Shown here: piece by piece, positions 52,798 to 61,465 of the stretch
Numbering within the stretch: position 1 is the first letter of the stretch
Layout: each line of letters begins with the position of its first letter
Assembly (NCBI GenBank): GCA_900769405.1
Contig: CAAGGL010000024.1
Coordinates: 1-64,000, forward strand
From: an uncultured Alistipes sp.
GTDB lineage: Bacteria; Bacteroidota; Bacteroidia; Bacteroidales; Rikenellaceae
Direction of reading: 5' to 3'
Length of the DNA stretch: 64,000 nt
Notes under the pieces: model-generated
Databases searched by the model: none
What the model was told of the DNA's origin: nothing
Seen by the model: the letters and a program-made list of their open reading frames with translations, nothing else
Program-made: the position numbers and the translations under genes

Positions 52798-53760
52798 TTA
52801 GTGTACTTCGACCCAGCTGCGCACCTGAGTCAGCGCATTCTCGACATCGCTGATGACGCGACGCAGACCCTCGTCGAGGGTTGTTGTGGGTTGCCAGCCA
52901 AGCATTTCGCGGGCGCGCGAGATGTCGGGCGACTTGTGTCGCGGATCGTCGTTGCGGGCATTTTGATGAATGATTTTCGAGCGGCTGCCGGTCATATCGA
53001 TGATTTTCTCGGCCAGCGCACGGATCGAGATCTCGTGGTTGCTACCGATGTTCACCGTCGGCACCTTCACGTCGGGCAGGCGGTTCATCAGTCGGATCAG
53101 ACCGTCAACGAGGTCGCCCACCCAACAGAACGATCGCAACTGCTCGCCATTGCCATAGATCGTCAGGTTGCGATTCGATAGCGCCTCGACAACCATCTTT
53201 GTGATCACGCGCTGGTCGTTCAGATCGGCTCCCGTGCCGTAGGTGTTGAATATTCGGGCGATCTTGCCATCAACCTGATACTCATCTTTGTAGGCTCGCA
53301 CGAGACTCTCGGCGGCGCGCTTGCTTTCGGCAAGTGCCGAGCGTGCAGGCCCGAATGGTTGCTCTTCGTGCATCGACTGCTGACGTACGGCACCATAGAC
53401 CGCACCCGACGAGGCAAAGAGCACACGCGAGCGGTTGATCTTGGCGCTTTCGAGGCAGTTGAGCGTGCCGATGATGTTGACTTTGTGCGTTTCGACCTCC
53501 ATCGCCTGGTCGTATCGGAGAATCGAGGGCGAGGCGAGATTGTAGATCTCGTCGACGTTTATACCGAACTGATTTACAACGTTGTGGCGAATGTAGTTGA
53601 AGTTGGTGAGCGCCATCATTTCGCGCAGGATAGGCGAGGACTCGCAACTCCGAATATCCATACAATAGACGTCGTAGTTGCGATCTACCAACGAGCGGCA
53701 TAGGTGCGAGCCGATCAATCCCGCACCGCCGATAACGAGAATACGCTTTGAATCGTTCAT
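52798..53760 (-). CDS. NAD-dependent epimerase/dehydratase-like protein lacking the catalytic Tyr
   Basis: The 320-aa protein is an extended short-chain dehydrogenase resembling UDP-glucuronate decarboxylase. It has a Rossmann motif GGAGLIGSHLCRSLV (about 8-22), a Ser in LFASSGAVYG, and IARIFNTYGTGADLNDQRV and YGNGEQLRSFCWVGDLVDGL in the substrate region. In this family catalysis uses YxxxK. Here the aligned stretch is ALAESKRAAESL: the Lys is present (147) but Leu143 replaces Tyr. This may be a pseudoenzyme or one with altered chemistry. There are no other nucleotide-sugar genes adjacent. Confidence 0.85.
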   Translation of the reverse strand: MNDSKRILVIGGAGLIGSHLCRSLVDRNYDVYCMDIRSCESSPILREMMALTNFNYIRHNVVNQFGINVDEIYNLASPSILRYDQAMEVETHKVNIIGTLNCLESAKINRSRVLFASSGAVYGAVRQQSMHEEQPFGPARSALAESKRAAESLVRAYKDEYQVDGKIARIFNTYGTGADLNDQRVITKMVVEALSNRNLTIYGNGEQLRSFCWVGDLVDGLIRLMNRLPDVKVPTVNIGSNHEISIRALAEKIIDMTGSRSKIIHQNARNDDPRHKSPDISRAREMLGWQPTTTLDEGLRRVISDVENALTQVRSWVEVH

Positions 53761-53828
53761 TTTAGGGAGTTTTTGCTATCGTTGCATTGATTCCAAAAAC
53801 TGTGCCCCGCGCGTCGTCCTCGTCCGAC

Positions 53829-53857
53829 AAAAAAACTCCACCCTGCGCAGGTGGAGT
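53829..53857 (-). terminator. Terminator after radA
   Basis: ACTCCACC (53835-53842) pairs with GGTGGAGT (53850-53857). On the minus strand a run of seven T follows. It separates the DUF4831-alkD-radA unit from the epimerase gene. Confidence 0.88.
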
Positions 53858-53880
53858 CCTTTGGAGTCTATTTTTGCGGT

Positions 53881-55263
53881 CTATCGCTCTTCGTAATCGC
53901 TCTGGAAAATGGCGGCGGGTAGCTCGTCGATGCGACTCACATAGCGCACCTCGATACCCTTCGGCGGCTTGGGCAGATCCTTACGCAGGTAGCCCGAAAC
54001 CACAATTCGGCGGAATCCCAGACGTGCCGCCTCGGCAATACGCTGCTCGCTACGCGGCGCGGGACGCACCTCGCCCGACAGACCGATCTCGCCGGCGCAA
54101 CAAACGCCCTCGATCAGTGGTTTATCAAAGTATGATGAGATCACCGCAGCGACAATCGCCAAATCCATACCCGTGTCGGCAATCTTGAAACCGCCCGCGA
54201 AATTGAGGAATACGTCCTTCGTGAACATCTTCATTCCCACGCGCTTTTCGAGAACAGCCAACAGCATATTCATTCGGCGCGAGTCGTAACCCGTGGTCGA
54301 GCGCTGCGGAGTGCCGTATGCGGCGTTGCAAACTAATGCCTGTGTTTCAATTAGATAGGGACGTATGCCATCGACTGCCGCGCCGACTGCAATACCGCTC
54401 AGTGGTTCGTCATAGTGTGACAAGAGTATCTTCGACGGATTGTCAACCTCGATCAAACCCTCGTTGCGCATCTCGAAAACACCGATCTCGAACGTCGCGC
54501 CGAAACGATTCTTGATGCCGCGCAGGATTCGGTAGACGTTGTTGCCGTCACCCTCGAATTGGAGCACCACATCGACAATATGTTCCAAGATTTTCGGACC
54601 TGCGATGGTGCCGTCTTTGGTGATGTGACCGATGATAAATATCGAGGTGCCCGTACTTTTTGCATATTTGAGCAGCGTGGCAGCGCACTCGCGAATCTGC
54701 GAAACACTACCTGCCGACGATTCGATCATCTCGGTGTAAACTGTTTGTATCGAGTCGATTATAACAATGTCGGGCGCTATCTCCTCGATCTGCGAAACGA
54801 TGTTTTCGAGCAATGTTTCGGAGTATATCAGGCAGTTGTCGTTGGTCGTGCCGATACGCGATGCTCGCATTTTGATCTGCTGCGGCGACTCCTCGCCCGA
54901 AACGTAGAGCACCTTCAATCCGTGCGGTGCGAGGGCAAGTTGCAGACTGAGGGTCGATTTACCAATACCGGGCTCGCCGCCCAACAGTACGAGCGATCCG
55001 CGCACCAAGCCACCGCCCAGAACGCGATTCAACTCGCCGTTACCCAGGTCGATACGCTCGTGCACCTGCTCCTCGATCTGCGCAATGGTCTGCGGACGCG
55101 ATTGGGGCAGTCGCACAGCGGCAGCGGCCGATGCGGTCGAGGCCTTGGCGATAATCTCCTCGGCGAAGGTGTTCCACTCGCCACACGAGGGGCAGCGACC
55201 GATCCATTTCGGTGCTTCGTAGCCGCAGTTGCGACAGAAATATGCCTTCTTGACCTTTGCCAT
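53881..55263 (-). CDS. radA: DNA repair protein RadA
   Basis: The 460-aa RecA-like branch-migration ATPase starts with a C4 zinc finger (YFCRNCGYEAPKWIGRCPSC). Walker A is GGEPGIGKSTLSLQ (about 93-106). The RadA-specific KNRFG motif lies in GIKNRFGATFEIGVFEM, and a C-terminal Lon-like domain (AGGFKIADTGMDLAIVAAVIS, GEIGLSGEVRP) completes the protein. Length and domain order are canonical. It is the last gene of a minus-strand run with the AlkD-like and DUF4831 genes. Confidence 0.97.
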   Translation of the reverse strand: MAKVKKAYFCRNCGYEAPKWIGRCPSCGEWNTFAEEIIAKASTASAAAAVRLPQSRPQTIAQIEEQVHERIDLGNGELNRVLGGGLVRGSLVLLGGEPGIGKSTLSLQLALAPHGLKVLYVSGEESPQQIKMRASRIGTTNDNCLIYSETLLENIVSQIEEIAPDIVIIDSIQTVYTEMIESSAGSVSQIRECAATLLKYAKSTGTSIFIIGHITKDGTIAGPKILEHIVDVVLQFEGDGNNVYRILRGIKNRFGATFEIGVFEMRNEGLIEVDNPSKILLSHYDEPLSGIAVGAAVDGIRPYLIETQALVCNAAYGTPQRSTTGYDSRRMNMLLAVLEKRVGMKMFTKDVFLNFAGGFKIADTGMDLAIVAAVISSYFDKPLIEGVCCAGEIGLSGEVRPAPRSEQRIAEAARLGFRRIVVSGYLRKDLPKPPKGIEVRYVSRIDELPAAIFQSDYEER

Positions 55264-55270
55264 ACCTCAA

Positions 55271-55921
55271 TTAATATTGCTCCAATTGCCAGCCCGCCTC
55301 GTCCTCGATTCGTTCGCGTAACGAGCCTTCGGGCAGTGCATCGATAAATTCTCGTGCGGCTACACGTTGCTCTTCCGAGCGCGATCCGCAAGCGCCAATC
55401 AGCACTGCGGCACCGTGCGCCGTAACCACCTCCAAACCCGCAGGAACGCTCTTCAAAGCGTCAGCGAGCGCGGTAGCAATATCGTTTATATTCAAGTCGT
55501 TGCAACGTCCGCCCACGAGCATTGCGGCATAGCGCAACAACGCATTGTCAGCCGACAACCACTCGCCGATAGCCTCTTTGGCGATCTTCGTGCGGGCGAT
55601 CAGTACCGTCGCTACGTTCTCTGCCATCTCGACCGTCGTAACGGCCTTAGCCCAGAAGGGTAGCTCGTCGATTGTCACATTCTCGGGCACAGCGATGCTC
55701 AACGCCGCGAGTTGCAACTCACGCACCTGCTGCTGATAGAGCAGTCGCGCTAACTCGTCGTCGGGGGCATATTGTCGAGCCAATGCGCGCACGGTCGGGA
55801 TGCTGACGCCATAACTCAGTGCATACTCGATACCCTTTTCGCGCATCGAATCGACCACGGCGCCATTCATCTCACGACGCAGTTCGCCCAGCAACGCGAC
55901 CATTCGTGAAGTAGCGTTCAT
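55271..55921 (-). CDS. AlkD-like HEAT-repeat protein (DNA alkylation repair family)
   Basis: The 216-aa protein is entirely helical, with a HEAT-like pattern (YGVSIPTVRALARQYAPDDELARLL, REFIDALPEG), and resembles the DNA alkylation repair (ALK) family common in Bacteroidota. AlkD proteins excise alkylated bases without base flipping; many family members have no proven glycosylase activity. It sits 7 bp upstream of radA, so a role in DNA repair is reasonable by context. Family assignment is by overall look, not by catalytic residues. Confidence 0.7.
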   Translation of the reverse strand: MNATSRMVALLGELRREMNGAVVDSMREKGIEYALSYGVSIPTVRALARQYAPDDELARLLYQQQVRELQLAALSIAVPENVTIDELPFWAKAVTTVEMAENVATVLIARTKIAKEAIGEWLSADNALLRYAAMLVGGRCNDLNINDIATALADALKSVPAGLEVVTAHGAAVLIGACGSRSEEQRVAAREFIDALPEGSLRERIEDEAGWQLEQY

Positions 55922-55932
55922 TGCCGTAAGGA

Positions 55933-56844
55933 TTATTTCTTCTGGGTATTAACGATCTCGACTACCTTACCATACTGGAAGATAGGCAGTTCGCTCTCGG
56001 CAATCATACCGCGGCTATCCGACAGACGGCAGACAACATTGTCAGCCACGCGGAACGGAACGGCATAACGTGTGTCGCGCTCGCTCTTCAACGTGAGGCC
56101 CTCGGTCGGGATATTGCCGCTGGGCATCAACTCCAATACGATCGGCTGAGCCGAGAGGTTGCTTGCGGGCTCGATACCGGTCTGCTCGCTGAAACGGCAG
56201 AGGATATACTTTGTTTTTGCGGCCTCGGGAACTACCGAAATGGTCTTCACGGTGCGGGTTACGACCTGCTTACCGAGGAAGAGTTCGAGATACTCCTGTT
56301 CGAGGCGGTTGATCTCGTCGAGAGCAGCCTTCAAACCTGCGCCATAGACATTCTCACCCACGTCGCCCGAAACGAGTTCGATGCGTACCTTGCGCAATTT
56401 GAAGATTGTGTTTGCAGCCTCCTGCGCAGCTGTTTCGAGGGGAACCTCGGTCGATGAGAGTTTGTTGGGCAACACTTTGGGGAACTCCTCCGCCGTGCCA
56501 CGCAACGAAACCACCTTGCACTCCTCGGTGAATTCGGGAGCTACGGTTGCGGGCGCAGTGTCGGCAGCTGTGATCGTAGCCTCAACAATCGAGTGGCTCA
56601 CTTTGTCGGTCAATGCGGCGCGCGCACCAAGATACTTCTGCGCAAAACGTGCGTAGGGACCCACGACGGTAATCTGCTTTTCGACAACCAGATTTACGGT
56701 CAGCGTTGTCTGCGGGTGCGACAGCGTTGTTACGCCATTCTCCTCGACGATACCGACCTTAGCGGCGGTAAAATTTTGAGCCGATGCGGTTGCTGCCATT
56801 GCCAGGCAGATGGCAGACGCGAATATTGTTTTAATGGTTTTCAT
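55933..56844 (-). CDS. DUF4831 family secreted protein
   Basis: The 303-aa protein has a signal peptide (about 1-22, ending ATASAQN). The beta-rich body has the typical opening LVVEKQITVVGPYARFAQKYLGA, a central KLRKVRIELVSGDVGENVYGAGLKAAL segment and TRYAVPFRVADNVVCRL near the end. I place it in DUF4831, a Bacteroidota family of unknown role. It is the first gene of the run to radA, but co-transcription with DNA repair genes may not reflect shared function. Confidence 0.75.
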   Translation of the reverse strand: MKTIKTIFASAICLAMAATASAQNFTAAKVGIVEENGVTTLSHPQTTLTVNLVVEKQITVVGPYARFAQKYLGARAALTDKVSHSIVEATITAADTAPATVAPEFTEECKVVSLRGTAEEFPKVLPNKLSSTEVPLETAAQEAANTIFKLRKVRIELVSGDVGENVYGAGLKAALDEINRLEQEYLELFLGKQVVTRTVKTISVVPEAAKTKYILCRFSEQTGIEPASNLSAQPIVLELMPSGNIPTEGLTLKSERDTRYAVPFRVADNVVCRLSDSRGMIAESELPIFQYGKVVEIVNTQKK

Positions 56845-56872
56845 AAGTTTCGTTGTTTGATAAGTTATTTTG

Positions 56873-56880
56873 CAAAGTTA
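56873..56880 (-). promoter_or_regulatory. -7 box for the DUF4831-alkD-radA unit
   Basis: On the minus strand TAACTTTG matches TAnnTTTG, 29 nt before the ATG. Confidence 0.6.
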
Positions 56881-56933
56881 CTTTTTATTTGTTGAAAATA
56901 GTAAAAAATCTCCAACTTTTTATGTTTAATTCT

Positions 56934-56941
56934 TAACTTTG
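56934..56941 (+). promoter_or_regulatory. -7 box for the 56969 gene
   Basis: TAACTTTG matches TAnnTTTG, 27 nt before the ATG; the -33 region is weak. Confidence 0.55.
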
Positions 56942-56968
56942 TGAATAATCCATAAACCGATAATTGTT

Positions 56969-57856
56969 ATGTCCACTTCTACTGATTATTTTTTGGCGCA
57001 CAATCTTAATGCGACCACTATACATACATTAGCCGATGACCTGCGAAGAGTGTATGGTGGGAAAGTTAGTCTTGTATATAATGATTGTTATGAATCTTTT
57101 CCACAATTTTCTAAAATAACTTGTCGCGAAGAGAGGTGGCTGTATGTTTTTGGGATATTAGTATCAAAGTTGGGTCTGAATTTACAACCACCACAGAAAT
57201 TGCCTCGCGATAGTGATCCCTATATTGATTTTGAATTGAGTGATGATGTCTATATTGAACGAGCATTGTTAGCAGAATTTGCTGATCTTGCTGAACAGAA
57301 GGTAATGTCAGTCTATGAAGATTTATTAGTTTCGGATAATCCTGTAATAAACGAAATAATAAATGAAATCTCAGAAGAAGTGAAGTATATGCTTGTGAGA
57401 ATTAAAAGGTTGCGTGAAGATAGTTCTATCTTTTATCAAAACTATAATTATCGAGCGTCTGAATGTCAAATCGGGGATTTCTCTCTACATACTTTAAGTG
57501 GTCATATTTATGCCCACAGATGGTCTGCAATGATTGAGATGTTAAAGAATAGGTTCTCTGATCCATATTTCAAGGAGTATTGGCAAGATCTGCACGAGGA
57601 GAGAATAAAGCTATACAAATACGTTAAGCCGATAATGGCTTATGATCACGTCTATTATCTTGGAGGAGAGGATGATATTATCGAATCCCCGACGGAAGAG
57701 GAGTTTATGAAACGATGCTGTGATGCGGGTTTGCTGATTTATAACCTATCAGAAGCTATTATGTGTCCATCGAAACGCCCGAAATTAACTAATGGGTGGA
57801 GAGTGGCGATATATGATGATTTCAAGGATTTGAAACACAATGGAACGCTGTTCTAA
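56969..57856 (+). CDS. Orphan A+T-rich cytoplasmic protein
   Basis: A 295-aa soluble protein that I do not recognise. It has no signal peptide or membrane helix. Acidic, helix-rich stretches dominate (ISEEVKYMLVRIKRLREDS, YWQDLHEERIKLYKYVKP), with scattered Cys and Tyr. Codon use is strikingly A+T-rich compared with both neighbours, which points to horizontal acquisition or a different selective history. It is inserted between two minus-strand housekeeping units with its own promoter, and its stop overlaps the stop of trmN6 by 4 bp tail to tail. A defence or regulatory role is possible, but nothing in the sequence shows it. Confidence 0.75.
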   Translation: MSTSTDYFLAHNLNATTIHTLADDLRRVYGGKVSLVYNDCYESFPQFSKITCREERWLYVFGILVSKLGLNLQPPQKLPRDSDPYIDFELSDDVYIERALLAEFADLAEQKVMSVYEDLLVSDNPVINEIINEISEEVKYMLVRIKRLREDSSIFYQNYNYRASECQIGDFSLHTLSGHIYAHRWSAMIEMLKNRFSDPYFKEYWQDLHEERIKLYKYVKPIMAYDHVYYLGGEDDIIESPTEEEFMKRCCDAGLLIYNLSEAIMCPSKRPKLTNGWRVAIYDDFKDLKHNGTLF

Positions 57857-58557
57857 TGCAGATAAAATTCTTCGGTCAGACGGCTGTACTCCTCACTTCG
57901 TTGTCCGTTGTCGGCAGCAAGAATCAGTTGTTCGTGCTTGGCCTCGCACACCGATAGCGACCACTCGCTCATCGTACGTTTGGGTGCGGCTCCACGCTTG
58001 GTGACCACCTCGCAACGACGGCGCAGGTGCAACCCCGCGGCAACGGCCTGCATCGCAAAGCGTCGCGCCTCGTCAGCAGGCAGAATCAACGCCATTCGCC
58101 CCTTGTCGGTCAGCAGTCGCTGCGCTGCGGCGATCAGATCGCGGTGGGGTAGCGAGCAGTTGTGGCGAGCAGTGGCACGCGAGGGATCGGGCGACTGCAA
58201 TGTCTCGGAGAAGTAGGGCGGATTGCTCACAATCAGGTCGTAACGTTCCTCGGTGCCGAAATTCTGTATGGCGGTTTCGATCACTCGAATACGGTCGCTC
58301 CACGCCGAGCGAGAGATGTTCTCGCGGGCACACTCCGCCGCCGAGTGGTCGATCTCGATGGCGTCGATTGTGGCGGTGGCATTTCGCTGGGCACACATCA
58401 GCGCGATCAACCCCGTTCCGGTGCCGATGTCGGCAATGCGTTGCGCCGTGTCGCACGAGCACCACGCTCCGAGCAGCACACCGTCCGTGCCGACCTTCAT
58501 TGCGCAACCTTCGTGATTGACTTCGAATTGTTTGAATGTGAAGCCCTTACTTGCCAT
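57853..58557 (-). CDS. trmN6: tRNA1(Val) (adenine-37-N6)-methyltransferase
   Basis: The 234-aa SAM-dependent N6-adenine methyltransferase (YfiC type) starts FTFKQFEVNHEGCAMKVGTDGVLLGAW, a signature of this family. The SAM loop is in RIADIGTGTGLIALMCAQR and the catalytic NPPY in YDLIVSNPPYFSE. It is the last gene of the operon starting at the YbbR-like gene, 5 bp after the TIGR02757 gene. Confidence 0.93.
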   Translation of the reverse strand: MASKGFTFKQFEVNHEGCAMKVGTDGVLLGAWCSCDTAQRIADIGTGTGLIALMCAQRNATATIDAIEIDHSAAECARENISRSAWSDRIRVIETAIQNFGTEERYDLIVSNPPYFSETLQSPDPSRATARHNCSLPHRDLIAAAQRLLTDKGRMALILPADEARRFAMQAVAAGLHLRRRCEVVTKRGAAPKRTMSEWSLSVCEAKHEQLILAADNGQRSEEYSRLTEEFYLH

Positions 58558-58562
58558 CGAAC

Positions 58563-59336
58563 CTACTCTTTGAGGAATCCGTCAATACCCGCACCGAACA
58601 GCGAGAAATCGAATCTCACGGGGTCGTTCGGGTCGAATTGACGCAACGCATCGGTGATCTGCTCGACCGCCTTCCAATCGCTTTGGCGGCGCGTAAGCAG
58701 CCCCAGCGCACGTCCCATATTTCCCGAATGAACATCGAGGGGCAGATATAGCGCCGACATCGGGATCGACTCCCAAAGACCGAAATCGACACCTCGCTCG
58801 TCGCGACGCACCATCCAGCGCAGATACATATTCAGGCGCTTGCAAGCGGCACCCTTATCGATCGACGAGAGGTGCTTGCAGCAGTGCGGATCGTGCGGCG
58901 CAGCGAAAAATGCACGTCGGAACTCCGACAGCACCACGCGCATATCGCCCGTCGCGGCATATCGCCGCTCGAAGAAACCGCCAATGCCACCCTCCTCGGC
59001 ATACATTCGGCGCATCGCCACCACAAACGAACGGAAGTCCGACCCGTTGAACGTGCGGTGAACGTAGCTGTTGAGTCGGTCGAGCTCATTCTCCGAAGCA
59101 TTCATTGTGAAGTCGTAGGGCGCGCCGTCCATATATTCGACCATACGTCGTGCGCTCTTGACGATCGCTTTGCGGTTGCCCCAGGCGATCGTAGCGGCCA
59201 GCAGACCACTGATCTCGATATCCTCACGTCCTGAGAATGAGTGAGGTATGCTGATCGGGTCGTCGGCGATGAACTCCTCGCGGTTATATTTGTCGTGCAA
59301 TCTTTCGAGCAGATCGCGCAATTCTTCGTGGGTCAT
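58563..59336 (-). CDS. TIGR02757 (DUF2400) family protein
   Basis: The 257-aa protein matches the TIGR02757/DUF2400 family in length and motifs: YNREEFIADDPISIPHSFSGREDIEISGLLAATIAWGNRK at the start (split here over several motifs), KRLNMYLRWMVRRDERGVDFGLW in the centre, and LYLPLDVHSGNMGRALGLL. The central KRLNxxLRWMVR is the family hallmark. The fold recalls helix-hairpin-helix DNA glycosylases, but the function is unknown. It lies between lolD and trmN6. Confidence 0.88.
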   Translation of the reverse strand: MTHEELRDLLERLHDKYNREEFIADDPISIPHSFSGREDIEISGLLAATIAWGNRKAIVKSARRMVEYMDGAPYDFTMNASENELDRLNSYVHRTFNGSDFRSFVVAMRRMYAEEGGIGGFFERRYAATGDMRVVLSEFRRAFFAAPHDPHCCKHLSSIDKGAACKRLNMYLRWMVRRDERGVDFGLWESIPMSALYLPLDVHSGNMGRALGLLTRRQSDWKAVEQITDALRQFDPNDPVRFDFSLFGAGIDGFLKE

Positions 59337-59359
59337 AGTAGTAAAGCGTTATAGCCAAA

Positions 59360-60046
59360 CTATAATTGTGAATTGTGAATTGTGAATTGTGAATTTTCAA
59401 CAATCTGACCGTCGCGCATTGTGATCTTTCGATCGGCCATCGATGCCAAACCCTCGTCGTGAGTGACGATAACGATAGTCTGTCCCAGTTCGTCGCGCAG
59501 ACGGAAGAAGAGGCGGTGAATCTCGTCGCGGTTTACCGAGTCGAGGTTGCCCGAAGGCTCGTCGGCAAGCAGTACGGCAGGCGAATTGATCAGCGCACGC
59601 GCAATCGCAACTCGCTGCTGCTCACCGCCCGACATCGCCGTAGGCTTGTGGTCGCGACGACTCTCCAAACCCATCATCTTGATCAACTCGACGGCGCGAC
59701 GCTCTGTTTCGTGGCGGTCGCGGTGACCGATCAAAGCGGGGATACAGATATTCTCGAAGGCTGTGAATTCGGGCAGCAGATGGTGAAACTGAAAGACGAA
59801 ACCGATCTGCGAATTACGGAAATCCGACAGCTCGCGGTCGCGCATCGCGCTGACATCGACGCCATTGATTCGCACCGTGCCGCTATCCTGACGCGACAAC
59901 GTGCCCATCACCTGCAACAGCGTGGTTTTGCCTGCGCCACTTGCGCCGACGATCGAAACCACCTCGCCACGATTCACCGTGAGCGACACCCCGCGCAAAA
60001 CTTCGAGCGAACCGTAGCTCTTGCGTATATCCTTACACTCTATCAT
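59360..60046 (-). CDS. lolD: LolD-type ABC transporter ATPase, C-terminus made of heptad repeat
   Basis: A 228-aa ATPase of the MacB/LolD class, probably energising lipoprotein release from the inner membrane. Walker A is GASGAGKTTL (about 33-42), the signature is MSGGEQQRVAIARAL, and Walker B is VLLADEPSGNLDS. The membrane permease gene is not adjacent. After REGQIVE the last 11 residues (NSQFTIHNSQL) and the stop are encoded by AATTCAC heptad repeats, so the original C-terminus has been replaced or extended by intergenic repeat. It sits 2 bp after folP. Confidence 0.92.
   Translation of the reverse strand: MIECKDIRKSYGSLEVLRGVSLTVNRGEVVSIVGASGAGKTTLLQVMGTLSRQDSGTVRINGVDVSAMRDRELSDFRNSQIGFVFQFHHLLPEFTAFENICIPALIGHRDRHETERRAVELIKMMGLESRRDHKPTAMSGGEQQRVAIARALINSPAVLLADEPSGNLDSVNRDEIHRLFFRLRDELGQTIVIVTHDEGLASMADRKITMRDGQIVENSQFTIHNSQL
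59363..59396 (+). repeat. Heptad repeat (GTGAATT)n, copy C, inside the lolD 3' end
   Basis: Four and a half nearly perfect GTGAATT units begin next to the lolD stop codon and extend upstream through its last codons. On the lolD strand the unit is AATTCAC, which in one frame cycles through N-S-Q-F-T-I-H every 21 nt. Confidence 0.9.
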
Positions 60047-60048
60047 TG

Positions 60049-60879
60049 TTATAAGTCGTTTTTGTTCAATTGGTTGTAGATTTTGACCACCTCGACCGCC
60101 TCGCGCGTGTCGTGTACGCGGAGAATTTTAGCGCCCTGACGCAACGCCTCCAAGTGAAGTGCCGTCGTGCCGTTCAGTGCCTCCGCAGGCGTCGAGCCGA
60201 GTAGCTTGTATATCATCGATTTGCGCGATATGCCGACCAACATCGGCGCACCCAAATCTTCAAGTCGATGCAGTCCGCTCATAAGTTGGTAATTTTGTTC
60301 GAGCGTCTTGGCAAATCCGAAACCCGGATCAATCACAATATCCTCGATCCCGGCCGCGCGTAACTCGCTAATTTTCTGCACGAAATAGCTTCGCACTTCC
60401 TCCACTATGTCGCCGTAATCGGTCATCGACTGCATCGTGGTCGGCGTTCCTCGCATATGCATCGCTACGTAGGGCAGCCCCAAGCGCGCAACGGTCGTAA
60501 TCATCTCAGGATCAAGTTCTCCCGCCGAAATATCGTTCACGATGCAGGCGCCCCATTCGTCCACGATGCGGCGTACCACTTCGGCACGAAACGTATCGAT
60601 CGAAACCACCATTTCGGGGCACACTCTGCGAATGACCTTCATCGCACGCCCCACGCGCGCAATCTCCTCATCGACAGCGACATCGTCGGCATTTGGACGC
60701 GACGAGTATCCCCCGACATCAAGCATATCGGCGCCCTCCTCAATCGCTCGCACAACGTGGTGCTCAATCTCCTCCTCGGTGAATGAGCGACTGCCGTCAT
60801 AGAACGAGTCGGGCGTGACGTTCACGATGGTCATCACGCGCGGCACACTAAGGTCTATATGCTTGTTATTCAACTCCAT
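60049..60879 (-). CDS. folP: Dihydropteroate synthase
   Basis: It condenses p-aminobenzoate with the pterin pyrophosphate in folate synthesis and is the target of sulfonamides. The 276-aa TIM-barrel enzyme has IVNVTPDSFYDGSRSF (the NxTPDSF signature), DVGGYSSRPNADDV, VSIDTFRAEV, IVNDISAGELD, and IVIDPGFGFAKTLEQN. It begins at the ATG at 60879, overlapping the end of coaE by 14 bp; the further in-frame TTG at 60906 is less likely. It is the third gene of the ybbR-coaE-folP-lolD operon. Confidence 0.95.
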   Translation of the reverse strand: MELNNKHIDLSVPRVMTIVNVTPDSFYDGSRSFTEEEIEHHVVRAIEEGADMLDVGGYSSRPNADDVAVDEEIARVGRAMKVIRRVCPEMVVSIDTFRAEVVRRIVDEWGACIVNDISAGELDPEMITTVARLGLPYVAMHMRGTPTTMQSMTDYGDIVEEVRSYFVQKISELRAAGIEDIVIDPGFGFAKTLEQNYQLMSGLHRLEDLGAPMLVGISRKSMIYKLLGSTPAEALNGTTALHLEALRQGAKILRVHDTREAVEVVKIYNQLNKNDL

Positions 60880-61465
60880 TGCTAAATATCTTGTGCAACT
60901 CTGCAACCTGCTTGCGAACTGCGTCGAGGTCGCTATTTACGATCGTATGGTCGGCACGAGTCTCGCGCTCCGCATCGCTCATCTGCGCCTCAATGCGACG
61001 ACGAATCACTTCCGCAGGGGCATTGTCGCGTGCTGCCGCGCGCTCGATACGCAACTCCTCAGGCGCCGAAACGGTCACCGTGCGATCGACCTTGCTGTCA
61101 AATCCGCAGTCGAAGAGTATGGCACTCTCCATAATCGCGTATGCCACGCCCTCGCCCTCGCGCTCTGCGCACCAACGCTCCCAATCGCGTCCTACGGCGG
61201 GGTGCACCGCGCCATTCAATGCTGCCAAACGCTCGCTGTTGCCAAATACCTCGGCAGCCAATCGCGCACGATCGAGCGTCCCGTCAGCGCCATAAACCTC
61301 CGCACCAAAGAGCGCAACGAGCTCCTCGCGCAACTCCTCATCGTTCTGCATCAGCCATTTAGCGCGGCTGTCGCAGTCGTAGCAATGCGCACCCAACTCC
61401 TCGAACATTCGGCATACGGTGCTTTTGCCGCTACCGATACCACCCGTCAGTCCAACGCGAATCAC
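60866..61465 (-). CDS. coaE: Dephospho-CoA kinase
   Basis: It performs the last step of coenzyme A synthesis. The 199-aa protein begins (GTG) VIRVGLTGGIGSGKSTV, where the Walker A (GGIGSGKS) lies at the N-terminus as in all CoaE. DCDSRAKWLM and a late Arg-rich lid (RRRIEAQMSDAERETRADHTI) are typical. The GTG at 61465 is chosen because its GTGA overlaps the TGA stop of the upstream YbbR-like gene, a translational-coupling arrangement; longer in-frame starts would run through that gene. Confidence 0.93.
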   Translation of the reverse strand: MIRVGLTGGIGSGKSTVCRMFEELGAHCYDCDSRAKWLMQNDEELREELVALFGAEVYGADGTLDRARLAAEVFGNSERLAALNGAVHPAVGRDWERWCAEREGEGVAYAIMESAILFDCGFDSKVDRTVTVSAPEELRIERAAARDNAPAEVIRRRIEAQMSDAERETRADHTIVNSDLDAVRKQVAELHKIFSNGVE

